Source: Pycnopodia helianthoides
Lineage: Eukaryota > Echinodermata > Asteroidea > Forcipulatida > Asteriidae
Reading direction: 5' to 3'
DNA: 64,000 bases
Assembly: GCA_032158295.1 (NCBI GenBank)
Contig: CM063250.1
Coordinates: 3,541,501-3,605,500 of the forward strand
The position numbers were made by a program, and so were the translations under genes. Shown piece by piece: positions 22,468 to 33,751 of this stretch (the first letter of the stretch is position 1; every line of letters begins with the position of its first letter). The notes under the pieces were generated by a model. The model ran no database searches. It was not told the DNA's origin and saw nothing but the letters and a program-made list of their open reading frames with translations.

Positions 22468-22706
22468 CAAACATGTTTAGCGTCCCCGCCCGCTTCCTTT
22501 TTAGAGGCCGCCTCCTTTTTTTGTCTTTTTTTTTTTAAAGGATAATTTTAACGATCCCGAAAAACACAGAAAAAAAAGAAGAAAAAAAGCGGTCAACCAT
22601 CTTCATAAACATCCCGACCGGTTGTCTTGAAAAATGTGTCAAGCGGCCATTTTTGAAAAAAAAAATTGGAAAAAGGCCCTTTTTGAAAAAGGCAGGATGC
22701 TAAACT
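22468..22706. mobile_element. MITE family F (AACATGTTTAGCGTCC), copy 1
   Basis: It starts AAACATGTTTAGCGTCCCCG, includes CTTCCTTTTTAGAGGCCGCC, and ends GGCAGGATGCTAAAC. An inverted copy is at 35637. Confidence 0.7.
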
Positions 22707-25679
22707 TTTTTGTTTAAATTATTTTGCCCAGTCAAAAATTAACACTGTTTTAGTGTTAATAACAGCTTCTGTGTAATTGTGAATTTGAGAAACCCTTGCG
22801 CCCTGGTGAAACCATCTTTATTTTACACAAAATGCATACATTTTTTATCATACAGACACACACACACAGGCCAGGGAAATTTCTCACGGCTTGTCAACAT
22901 TTATGCTGACAAGTCAAAATGTACTGATTACTTACTACATGGCTCCCATGGGGCTAGTCATGAAGACAAACAAACCTATTCACCGGTACAAAGCCTGCCT
23001 CATGCCTACTATTATTATATGGTTTTTGAGGCATTGCATGGTGAGGTATCAATATTCGGTTTGCGGTAACACCATGTGTATACTGCACTGTGCTGTGCAG
23101 ATTTTGTTCTTAGAGAACTTGTCTTGCTATTTGTTCTACTACCGCGGAGTAGATTTTCTACTGACTAGATTTTCAGAATTTCGGGAGAATTCTCAGTTCT
23201 GAATAGAACTGTCCTGCTTATCAACTACTACCTGGGCGGAAGATCGGAAATCGGCCGGGACTACTACATTATGTACTTTCGCTTAGTGGGTTGAAGGGAC
23301 TTCTTGTAATTAACTGCACTGCCGCAGAGTGAAATTTATTGTTTGTGCAGTGTACTCTGAATGTGATTAACACAAAGACTGTCATTTGTGACATTTCACA
23401 GAATAACACACACCAGTTCAAATGATGTGTAAATTGTATTTAAAATTAATTAGCAGTGTGTAGTCCTTGATGTACAAATGTAGAGCTCTCTCTTTACATT
23501 TTGTCCTACGTGATATGTGGCAGCTGCAGTTGGCTTGTGTAGCCACAGAGAGACAGATTTACCAATAACTGCACAATCTTATCTAAAGGGAGTGTTTTAT
23601 ATCCTGGATTACAATCCTGGGCAAGATAAGAAGTCCATTAGCTCATCACAAGTATTTGCTGTTTGGAGATAACGTCAATCCCAGAGAAAGCCACTTCATG
23701 TCAAAAAATGAATTACACTTGAAACAAATAATGGCAATACAAAAAATGCATTTATCTTCCATGATCCAGATCAGGGAGTGCCGGGATTCAAGAATTATAA
23801 ACAAAGTTTTTAAGTTGTTTTTTAATGCATTTATTCAGGCAGTATGATGTACAATGTATTTTCTATAATTTTGTTTATATTTTGTATCTAAGCATAAGAG
23901 CTCTAAAGGGAGAGCATGGAGACATGAAATGTCTGGCTAGGCATTAATGTTACTCAAATCTATGGTAACTCAGCACCTAAATAATACACCATTTGCGAGT
24001 TAGACTTGAATGATTGTCCTCAGTCTATAGAGATAGACCTATGTCAAACGGTTTGGGGCAAGACTTTGTGTAGGAACCTCTACAATGTATTTAAAGCAAA
24101 CCGTGGTACCATTGTGCCATACACATTCATGCAAAATTGTGTATAGAGGTGTTTGCCGTCTCTTTATGTAGTACGCAAAAGCTTGCCTATTAATTTTAAG
24201 CGGTAACTTGTATTCAATGTATCTAAACTCGCAAAATGAATGGCTTATTGGACCGAGATGAAATCGGTTGGTTCTGGGCTCTGGCATTTGACTGTATTCA
24301 GAAAGGCTGGCTTACAATGGAGGTGTACATTTTTACATGTCAAATGAACTAGAGTCAAATCATGCAAGGGTTTGTGAAAAATTTTGTGTGTGTAAGGATT
24401 TAGGGTCGTGTCTAATGGACTGTCACTGATTGTGGCTGTGGCCTTGAACAGGCATGATATTTTTCCAACTTACATTAAGTCGATTGTTTCTTTTTACCCT
24501 CAGAAAAATTAGCAAATTTATAATACAATCATGTAGCCTGAAAAGTCTATGCAATACTGATTACTGTGTACATGTAGAGCCCATTGTACTCAATAGAATT
24601 GTTCTACTTTTTTCCCACGGGCCAAGTATTGCCTGGGATAGAACCATAAAAGAACTCTGCTTTTTCCGAATATGTTGAACAGTATCGCTGTTCAACCCAG
24701 TTAACCGTGTGCAAGTCACAAGCATATTAGAACAGTTCTTGGGAACCTTGTAAATTCAATATGATTACCAATTAGTTACCGCACAAACGCGAGTGGAATT
24801 ATATATGGAAAAAATATAGGGCTTCTGCATCCCATATTCAATAGGGCCAAAGGGCAAATTGGATATGGGATGGAGACAGGCTATATTTTTCCCGTATTCT
24901 ACGAGCATGATGAGTGCATGTGTTATAATGAATTCATCTTCAAGCAAACCATGACGTGTAGCTTAAATGTAGTGCAAATTGCTAGAACATGGTTCTGATA
25001 TGGGCCGTGCAATACTCTTGTTGCTATGATTGACCAATCAGAATCGACAAAGGATGTTACTGTAACCATTTCGCTTCTGGAATAAAAAAAAATCCTTTTC
25101 CCATTACCAGTGCGGGATTAATTTCAGTCCAAAGGCATTTTTTTTTCTAGCCAATGCCATTATGATTAATAATTTATTTTGTCAATGAAACTCGGTTTGG
25201 ATACCGTTTTCTCAATTGTTTTTTCATTTTCTTGTTTCTGAAACTTGCAATCACTTGCAATGCCTTGACTAGTTAGTCAGGCATGCAACTTTTCCTCGGA
25301 TCAGCCGATTTCCTCTTTTTTATTCGCAGTTTTACCATTCAAAATTGAAAAATACTGTTACAAAATCATTGAAATTTTGCAATTTCCTCTTTTTTGGTGA
25401 AGTTACAGTTTGCATGCCTGGTTAGTACAAAAGGAATGTAGGTCTTCGACAAAGGGTTTAGGCCAAAAAATAACACCAAGATAGTTAAATTCATTGGTTG
25501 AGTGACCTTTGACCGGGGCCACTGACCAATGACGAGAGGGACTCCTTGAAACAGTTGCCTGACCACACAATGATTGTTGACATGACCACTGCCAAACACA
25601 AACAGAAACTCGAATGCCAGTTCATAAGACCGCCACTGCATGTTGTGTTATGAGTTTTGCAAGTTCATATTTATATAAT

Positions 25680-26083
25680 AACGTATTTGTATAGGGCCTA
25701 CTGCAGGCCAGCTTCTAAGCGCTTAACATTCAGTATTTTTCTGTAAGGTATTGTGGAGCTACGCTTTGAAGTATGAGACCTATTCCTTTACATAGCACCA
25801 TGTAATGGTTTACAAGGTGCTGTGGCGCAATATGCAGACAATCAAACCAGGAACACCGGGGCGAACCCCTTCTCTTTTGGATAAGTGCAATGGGTTCTTT
25901 TACGTGCATTACACAATACACAGGACTAACGGCTTTATGCCCCATTCGAAGTACGCAGCAATAATGGTTAAGTGTCTTGCTTAAGGACACAAGTGTCACA
26001 ACCGGGACTCGAACCCACACTCTGTTGAACAGAACCACCAGAGCTCGAGTCCGGTGCTCTTATCCGCTCGGCCGCGACACGCC
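25680..26083 (-). mobile_element. tRNA-Leu-derived SINE, full length
   Basis: On the - strand it starts GTGTCGCGGCCGAGCGGATA, has the CTCGAGCTCTGG anticodon arm and B box GGTTCGAGTCC, then the body with CACTTGTGTCCTTAAGCAAG and an end similar to the copy at 59691. Confidence 0.82.
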
Positions 26084-27217
26084 ACATGTTATCATGGCCT
26101 CTGAAGCAAACTGGTACTCAACTAAACAAAACTAAGAAGTAACTAATGTATAAAGTATAAACGGTAAACTTGCGAGTACAACCATCAATCTCTAATCCTC
26201 TATTGGGAGGAGTGATCAGAGAAGACTTGCTTTGGTCTCCAGCCAATTTTGGTCTCTGTTTTTTGGTCTCTGTTTTGAGACCAGAACAGCTCTTCTCAGA
26301 GCCAACAGTCAGCTCCTAAAAGAGATTTATTCATGGTTGTACCAGCAATGTTTTGTAGTTGATTCTTATTATCCACACCATGCAAAGCTTCAAACATCAA
26401 CATTTTCAAAAATATTTTCAATAATTAAGTCTTGCATAAGTTACATAATTTGTCTCCTTGGACTCTAATCCACCAAAATAAACCAGAATTGATATTACAA
26501 TGCAAGAGTTGAGAGGAAATGTTATTATGTTTACAAAGTTTATCAGCATTTTTTTACAAGTAATTTAATCCGCATAGTGATCAAAGCGTAAATTTGTCAC
26601 GAGCACAGAATTTAACATTCAATGCTTGACAGTGTAATGCACAGCGGTGCAATTTCAAAACAGTAGGAGCTCTCCCTGTTCCTGACATTGATTAAACAAT
26701 GGCTCTATGTGCTTCATAGGTAATTTTGTAAAATGCCGTTATGTCATCTTGTAATTTATGGCTAGCCCTCCTCGGTCTACCTCGATTGAAGTGGTTGCTT
26801 TGACGTCATTGCAAGCAGCGCCGTGATATTGCAATCTGGTGAGCCGTGTGTCAATACATTGCATTTTATTTCTAGCGCCGCTAGGCACTGCCAGGCAGAT
26901 CTAGGCATTTGGATCTCTCATGATGATCCAAGATGGCTTGTGCGAGCGGTGGTTCTTCCAGTTAGCACAATTAGAGGATGGTGCAATGTTGGAGTGTGAA
27001 AGAGTGCATTGTATCGTCGTGTCAGTGCATAAACGTTGTATCTTGCGTTACGTGTGAGTTTGAAATTGTGAAAATATTGTATCTTGCTGAAAATAGCAAG
27101 GATGTGCACACAAAACAAGTACATGTATGTATGTATGTACCGAGACGCAACATTTTTGCATTTCCGTGCGATATACTGTCAGGACGTTTTTGCAAAATGG
27201 AGATACAATGTTTTTGT

Positions 27218-27851
27218 ACTGAGGCCAAAAAAAAAAAGGGTTGTGTTTCCGGTTCCCCGACCGACCCTAGTTTTTACGCCGCGACCCTAAACTTTTTATT
27301 CGGCTTTAAAAAAAAAAGGGGGGGGGACTGAAAAAACTGGGGAAAAAACGGTGAAAAATATAATGAAAAAATAAATTACCTGGAAAAAAAATGTCTGACT
27401 TTTACCAATTTAACATGTTTTAGGCAACATTGAAATAAAAACCAGAACATATCAAGAAAAACTTACAGATATCTCCGTGATTTGAGCCTGCGATGTCCAA
27501 CGACTCGACTACGAGCGAAAAATACCCACAATGCAATGCGCATTGGGCACGTGTGTACACGGCGCTGTGTGAAGCGCATTCCAAGGATTTGCGCAAACTT
27601 AAGATTGCGCACATTTGCAAGGTCCGGCAGATTGACTGCCAAATCTGCAGAGCACAAACTACAATTTGTGCGCAATTTTGCCTAATTCGCTGTGCAAATC
27701 CGTTGATTGTGCTCAACACATGAACGATTGTGGACATATCGTCAATCGTATCAGAATAAATAAAAAAACGCAAAATAAAAAAGCTTTCTGACCTACCGAC
27801 CCTATTTTTAAATGACGTGATCGGAAACAGAACCTTTTTTGGGGGGCTTGA
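27218..27851. mobile_element. Element with inverted GGTTCTGTTTCCG-like ends
   Basis: The left end has GGGTTGTGTTTCCGGT and CCGACCGACCCTAG; the right end, read inverted, has GGTTCTGTTTCCGATC and ACCGACCCTA-like words. It is about 630 bp with no coding capacity. Confidence 0.5.
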
Positions 27852-28810
27852 GGCGACAATATCTTGAACACACAGGATTTACCCCATGCACGCAAATTGG
27901 GCCAAAATGCACAGATTACGCAAACAAGAAATAAATTTTGTTTAAATCGGTTTTTGTCTTCGTTTAGATTTAAGGACCAAATTTACAAAAGTCATAAAAT
28001 AAAACTATTTAAAATGTTTCAGAATGTGTACATTAGAGCTTTTAAAAACCCAACATAAAAATCAAGTAAAAGCATTTCGAGGACCGTTTCAATTCAATGA
28101 GCTTCAGCTAAACTCAAATTTAAAATTTTTGTTCCAGAGTGCCTCAGAGTTTTGAAAAATCCTAGGGAGAACGAACACTTGGGGGTTTATCATTTAGATA
28201 AAAATAATGTAATTTTCTTTTTGTGTTTTGCCTTTACAGTTTTTTTTATCCGAATAATCAATCACAATTTATTAAAAATACAAATGTATACCTTGTACAC
28301 GTACATGTCAGGTGCTCTTGTTTTGAGAAAAAATCAGTAGTAGCGATTATAGCCCTTCGAGGTGCTAACAATGAAATAAAACTTATAATTGTAAATAGTT
28401 TGTTTACGTATTTCATGTTCAAACTCAACACCATTGTAATTATACTGTCTGTTCATGTACTACTTAGTGCACAAATGCCACCTGCTACCATGTACTACTG
28501 CCAATTGTGCACACATGAAGATCATCAAAATTTTACTTATTGATCTGATGTAATATATGTACAATAATTGCATCACAGATAAAGAACATTGTGTTGATGT
28601 TGATCCTTACACCGATGTGTAATTAAAGCACTGTACACCCAGTGCTTTTTTGTCTCAGGTTGGAAAAATATCCGCGGGCTACTGCGGGTGGAATTCAAAA
28701 CCCACAACCCACGCATTCTGGAGCAGAAAATGTACTTGCTACATTGTATATTGTTAGTAAACTATGCTGAAATGTGTGTAGGTTATCCATCAATTAGGAC
28801 CTGGTTAGGA

Positions 28811-28879
28811 GTCCTCATTGACGAGGACGTCCTCATTGACGAGGACGTCCTCATTGACGAGGACGTCCTCATTGACGAG
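28811..28879. repeat. 18-bp tandem repeat, 3.8 copies
   Basis: The unit GTCCTCATTGACGAGGAC is repeated exactly three times plus 15 bases. Each junction makes the palindrome GAGGACGTCCTC, which holds a GACGTC core. Confidence 0.95.
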
Positions 28880-28904
28880 TACTAATTCATTGCCAGAGCT
28901 CACC

Positions 28905-29260
28905 CTTAAAGGCCCTGTACACTATTGGTAAGATTGAAAAAACACAATGTTCACAGACTCACACATAACTTTAAAATGATTTTAAGTAAGTAATGGTAGA
29001 AAGGGTTCCTTAAAATATTTCTGCCTAAAATGCTATCGTTTCTGGGAAATGAGTAAAACAATAATTTTTATCACGCGTAATAAAAACTTGATGTTTGAAA
29101 AAACAGAAATCACATAAGGTATCTTTTCACTATTTTCTCGTGACCTCGATGACCAGTTGAGCTCAAACTTTCACAAGTTTTTCCGTTCATGCATATGTTG
29201 AATCACACAAAATGTGGACACTGATTTTGAGCTGTTACCAAAAGTGTACAATACCTTTAA
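28905..29260. mobile_element. MITE family C copy
   Basis: It starts TTAAAGGCCCTGTACACTAT and ends ACCAAAAGTGTACAATACCTTTAA. The internal CTCGTGACCTCGATGACCAG resembles the other copies. Confidence 0.75.
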
Positions 29261-30559
29261 CACTAGCCTGGCGTACATTGTTCAGTAAACACTGCTACGT
29301 GTTGGTAAACCCCATTCTCAACTTACCCTGTGGGCTGCTAAAAACTGTGCAACCTACTTCAAATGCTGTACAAATTTCATTTTAAAAGGTGAGATATCAC
29401 CTTAAATCTGGAGTGGTTATGTCCACGCAGGAAGAATAATCCGAAATTGAAATCTTTCACAACCTGAAAAACTGTTTCAAACGTTTTTCATATGTAAATA
29501 ATACATTTTCAAAATGAGTTGTTTATGTATTTTGTGAGTGTGTGAAACATACATTTGTGACAACACATGTTTAAAGTCTGGGCTACTCAAATTTCCTGGG
29601 GCAAGTGAAACACAGCAGAGTTTATGCTCTCTGATGTAGATTTGCAATGGAAAAAATGCACCGGTCGACACATGTACATGTGTACACGTACAATAACGTT
29701 TAATTATTGATACATTATGAAAGGGAAGGTATACCGTTAATTACACTCATAAAATTAATGACCGTTAAAACTTACTTGGTAAGAAGCACTGCTGTTGATA
29801 ATGTAAACAATTTTTAGAAACAATTCCCTTCAAAGGAATGTGGTTTTAGAGAGAGGAATTCAAAAACATTTCAATCTGAGAAACGTTTCAGATTTTCAGA
29901 TTATTCTTCCTGCGTGGACATAACCACTCCAGATTTAAGGCCATATCTCAAAAATACTACCACCTTTTATAATGAAATTTTCACAGGTTAGTTTTATTGT
30001 ATAGGGGCCTACACATCTACATGTATGTGTAGATAAGATTAAAACAATTGAACTGTTCCAAAAACCAAATGTATACTTTGGCTTTGAGACAATGTACTTC
30101 ATGTAATGTGCATAATGCAATCTACATGTAATTGTATGCGTGCGATAATAATGTCAACATTGAATAATTAGGTGTGTACATTTGTAATGATGTTTGATAT
30201 CCATTTACAGCACATGTACAATGTACATGTATGTCCAGGTAAAAAGACGATTGTACTGTACACATGTAGTGCATACATTACAGTACAACCACATTGCACA
30301 GTCACTCAGTATTACGCATTGATTCACCAGCTTTAGCGGGCAAGATCATTAATTATTTAAGGTAATGTCTCCATTTGTGTGTGCAGGTAGTGTCTACAAT
30401 TGCTTTTCATCTCGCATACACGGCCATCCCTTTTTAGCGAGTGGACTCTCCCATCCAGCCCTAAACATATTAAATTATTTGAGGAAAATAAATTATCGCG
30501 TGCTCAGCGTACGGGTGTACGTGTGAGGGCCACTGTAAGTTGCTTGCGTGATATTGCCC

Positions 30560-31116
30560 GTCTCTGAAATGTCAGAATGCAGTGCAGTGTTCCGCAGAGC
30601 AAACACAAGCAATGCGAAGTCTATGTCTGAGCTAGTGAAGCATTTTGGATAGTATTGCGACGCCTGTTTTGTGCATCAAATGAGGATCCGCCTACGTCAC
30701 ACAATTTGATGAGCGAAGGCATTTGGTTATTTACCCCTAACGTCAGGAAGCCGTAGTAGTCCCAGCACCACGATATATTAACAAGCACCGGGGCTGTGTC
30801 CGAGTTTAGCCGTGCATAAAATCAACCCTGAATATTATTCCATCTGTGTGTGTGTGTGTGTATCGTTTTTTTTTGACGTGGTTGAAGGGGAGGTGGAGGA
30901 TTGCTGGCTGCCCAAACCAGGGGGGATCATGTCTCTGTGCAGGCGTCGGCTGTGATGCGGAGGTGGTCATCCTCGGCTGGTTCCCATGGAAATAAGACAC
31001 TTCTGAAGGCATTTTGTTCTGTATTTCCACTGCCGATCAATTACTAGGGAGTTATTTGGCAGCTGTTTGATATAATTCTTGATCTATTGGATTCATAATT
31101 GAATTGATCGTATTCG
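30560..31116 (+). promoter_or_regulatory. Possible synaptotagmin promoter and non-coding first exon
   Basis: The first coding exon has 37 bases of 5' UTR behind a good acceptor, so an upstream non-coding exon is required. This region has TACGTCA (30693-30699), TAACGTCA (30738-30745), CAGCACCACG (30763-30772, an RE1-like half), and a strong donor TTCG/GTGAGT with the exon ending at 31116. The start is not defined and the assignment is inference. Confidence 0.3.
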
Positions 31117-32155
31117 GTGAGTGGTTTACATTTAAGTAAATGAGGATATCTGTGTTATTGATGAATTTTCATTTTGGAATACATTGTTTTCGAGACCGAT
31201 ATTTGTGGAAGATTTTTATGTATGTACTACGTTTACAGAAAGATTGGTTTTGTGATTAAATGTGAATGGTTGTAACAAAGACTAAGACCAGTCTAAGACA
31301 ATTGGGTTACTCTTCTATGGAGTACACAACCTACCTGACAAACTTACACAGTACAATGTATAGTACATGTTTCATGTTGTACAGGAACGCACTTACAGGT
31401 GTAGTACAAAGTACAAGTCTTTGCCATTTTCACAAAGCGATATAGTACATGTCAAAAACACAAATTTGGCATATCAGGTTTTTGTACAAATGATTAGTAT
31501 CTGTAAACATATTTAGCAAGTTGTGTGATTTAATACATTAAGTAATAGTTTGGTCATTACACTAATTAGCACTAATGACAAATGGTTTGCCGTTGCTTTC
31601 CGTGAAGTGACGCATCGTGATTGGCCACTTTATCCATTAGTGTAGATAGCGCTGATTTTGTCATGGTCTAACACAAGAAAAACACTGGTCTTGCTAACTA
31701 CAGAGTTTTGAAAATAGAGGCAATTAATTTGGTCTTAAGCTGTATGTGACATGTCAGTGTATGCAGTTGGACATACATGTAATAGGCATTAAATTTTTCT
31801 TACGAAATTGTCACTGGTTGACATGGTTGCATGTTTATTGAAGGTACATTTACAGGGTGAAAAATACATGAAACGTACCCTTCTATTATAAACCAATGAT
31901 GTGTACAGTAAAACTATGAGAAGCTGTCCAATCACCTAAAGTACATATTTGTACAGTTGTAAGAACCAAACTCACTAGATTTGCCGGCATCTTTAATGCT
32001 GCATTACAGACTGTTAGTTCTTGTTTACTTGTGTGTTTTTTTAATGATATGGGATATAAATATTTTGTTGAGTCTACAACATCTACAGGTACATATGTAC
32101 TGTACCAGTCAATTTAATGTCTCGTTCAGTGTAATGTACAATGTACAGATATTGC

Positions 32156-32299
32156 AGGCCTCGAATCTTCGCCACGGCACCACAGCAATTGCTGTGGGTG
32201 CCCTTAAAAACCTTCAATACAAATTCAAATTTTCCTCAGTGGGTGCCCTTCATTTTGGGGAAATAGCCGTGCCCTTTCGAACACCAAGTTCGAGGCCTG
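32156..32299. mobile_element. MITE with GGCCTCGAA inverted ends
   Basis: GCAGGCCTCGAATCTTCG at the left faces TTCGAGGCCTGATAT at the right. Related words (CAGGCCT...CAAGGCAATGACC) occur at about 6960-7050, 40060-40145 and 59247-59400. Confidence 0.6.
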
Positions 32300-32324
32300 A
32301 TATTTGCTAACTGTCATAACCATA

Positions 32325-32660
32325 CAGTGGCAGAGCTGTCAAACGCACTGGACTTGAGCTCTGGTGTTCCTGATCAGCAGAGTGTGGGTTCGAGTCCCGG
32401 TCTTGACATTCGTGTCCTTAAGTAAGACACCTAACTATTATTGGGAAGTAAACCTGTAGGATTGTATGTTTTGTAATCACGTACATGTAAAAGAGCCCAG
32501 TTACACTTATCGTTAAGAGAAATGGGCTTGCCTCCAATGTTTCAGGCAGTGGTTGCTGAATTTGCCACAGCACTTTAAAACGCAAATGGATCTCCTAACT
32601 GAAAAAAGCCAACGTCTTCAAACAATAATAATTGGAATCACCTACATCTACAATGTATAA
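32325..32660 (+). mobile_element. tRNA-Leu-derived SINE with damaged A box
   Basis: The copy reads AGTGGCAGAGCTGTCAAACG, then TGAGCTCTGGTGTTCCTGAT and B box GGTTCGAGTCC. The body follows and is diverged. Confidence 0.75.
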
Positions 32661-33549
32661 AAAACTAGTTATATTATTAAAATTAAAAAATGTTCACTGC
32701 ACATTGTAAATTGTACACCTGTGCTACATGGTTCAAGGTCTTCCATTGTAAAAGTTTGCAGTATGTGGTTAAGTAGACTCAGGTGTTTAATAATAATAAT
32801 CATTAATATTTATGTGCTTCATATAGGGCTGTACACTTACGGATAAATTACCCCCCCCCCCATGGGACTCATTTAATCACATCCACAACGGTACACTGCA
32901 CCATTATTACATCAGAAAGATAACTTTACTACAATACATATGAACAATCGGTGTACGTAGTGGTTTATGTGTACAGTTGTACATTTGGGAAGCAATGAGC
33001 TTTCCTGCCAGAACACTTTGACAGAATTGTTGTGTTCTCTTAGTGTACATACTGTAGCGGAGGACAGTCTTAAAATTACTGATCATCAAAGCTCAATTTC
33101 ATATCTCTGCTTTAACCAATTGACCATTAAGGCAGCAGGAGAGTATGGGCTTACTGTCTGCAGTAAATGTGTGTGTGTAATTTACATGTAATGTACACCT
33201 TGGCAATGTACAATGTCTGTAGGTCAGGAATTTTGAACATCTACAAAAACGAAGACAAGTTAAGGTACATTATGTACATTGGTACAAAATGTACATCATT
33301 TATAATGTACATGTTTGTATGTGTTCATATCAGTTCTGTACATCAAGACATTCAGGCGTTTCGTCAGCACTGATATCGGAAGTTTTCAAAACTTGAAATC
33401 TGAAAGAGCTGGAAAATAGTAAATCAGAGTGAAGACACAAAGCCATTTGTGTTGTATGTCAATATTGTCAATAATAATGTTTGGTTTTTGTTTTCATTGT
33501 TTTCTTCTTCAGGCAGCGACGTTGAGCCTCGTTGAGCCGTCCCTCAGTC

Positions 33550-33751
33550 ATGGATCAAGTGGGGCACATCATACTACGGAAGCTGATGGAGGGTACTGAA
33601 CCAGCCGCGGTCCCGGCCCAGGACGCCCAGGCCAATGAAGCTATGGCAGGTACCAGTGCACCCGGTGGTGGAGGGGTAACAGAGGGGGGAAAAGGCACTG
33701 TCATTGATCAGGTTGGAAACAAAATTATGGAGGAACTTAATAAACTACCAC
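33550..33751 (+). CDS. Syt1: Synaptotagmin first coding exon (luminal N-terminus)
   Basis: The exon covers residues 1-67 plus one base. The acceptor is TTCTTCTTCAG at 33512, followed by 37 bases of 5' UTR; the ATG at 33550 is the first in frame. The protein starts [15 protein letters not shown] and ends [17 protein letters not shown]; the DQVG..I....L pattern occurs twice. The donor is CCAC/GTGAGT. Confidence 0.85.

Larger units (their letters stand above)
21521..30500. other. Intergenic DNA between divergent ALDH16A1 and synaptotagmin genes
   Basis: No exon is supported. Known contents are a MITE at 22468, a SINE at 25680, the two-ended element at 27218, an 18-bp tandem repeat at 28811 and a family C MITE at 28905. 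The right half is unusually rich in TACATG/GTACAT words. Confidence 0.65.

Noticed and set aside
26880..27000. Possible short coding exon starting ATGGCTTGTGCGAGC
   Set aside because: It hits a stop after ten codons and has no convincing splice donor in frame. It could be a promoter region at most.
28811..28879. CRISPR-like array
   Set aside because: The units are directly adjacent 18-mers without spacers, and the genome is animal. It is a minisatellite.
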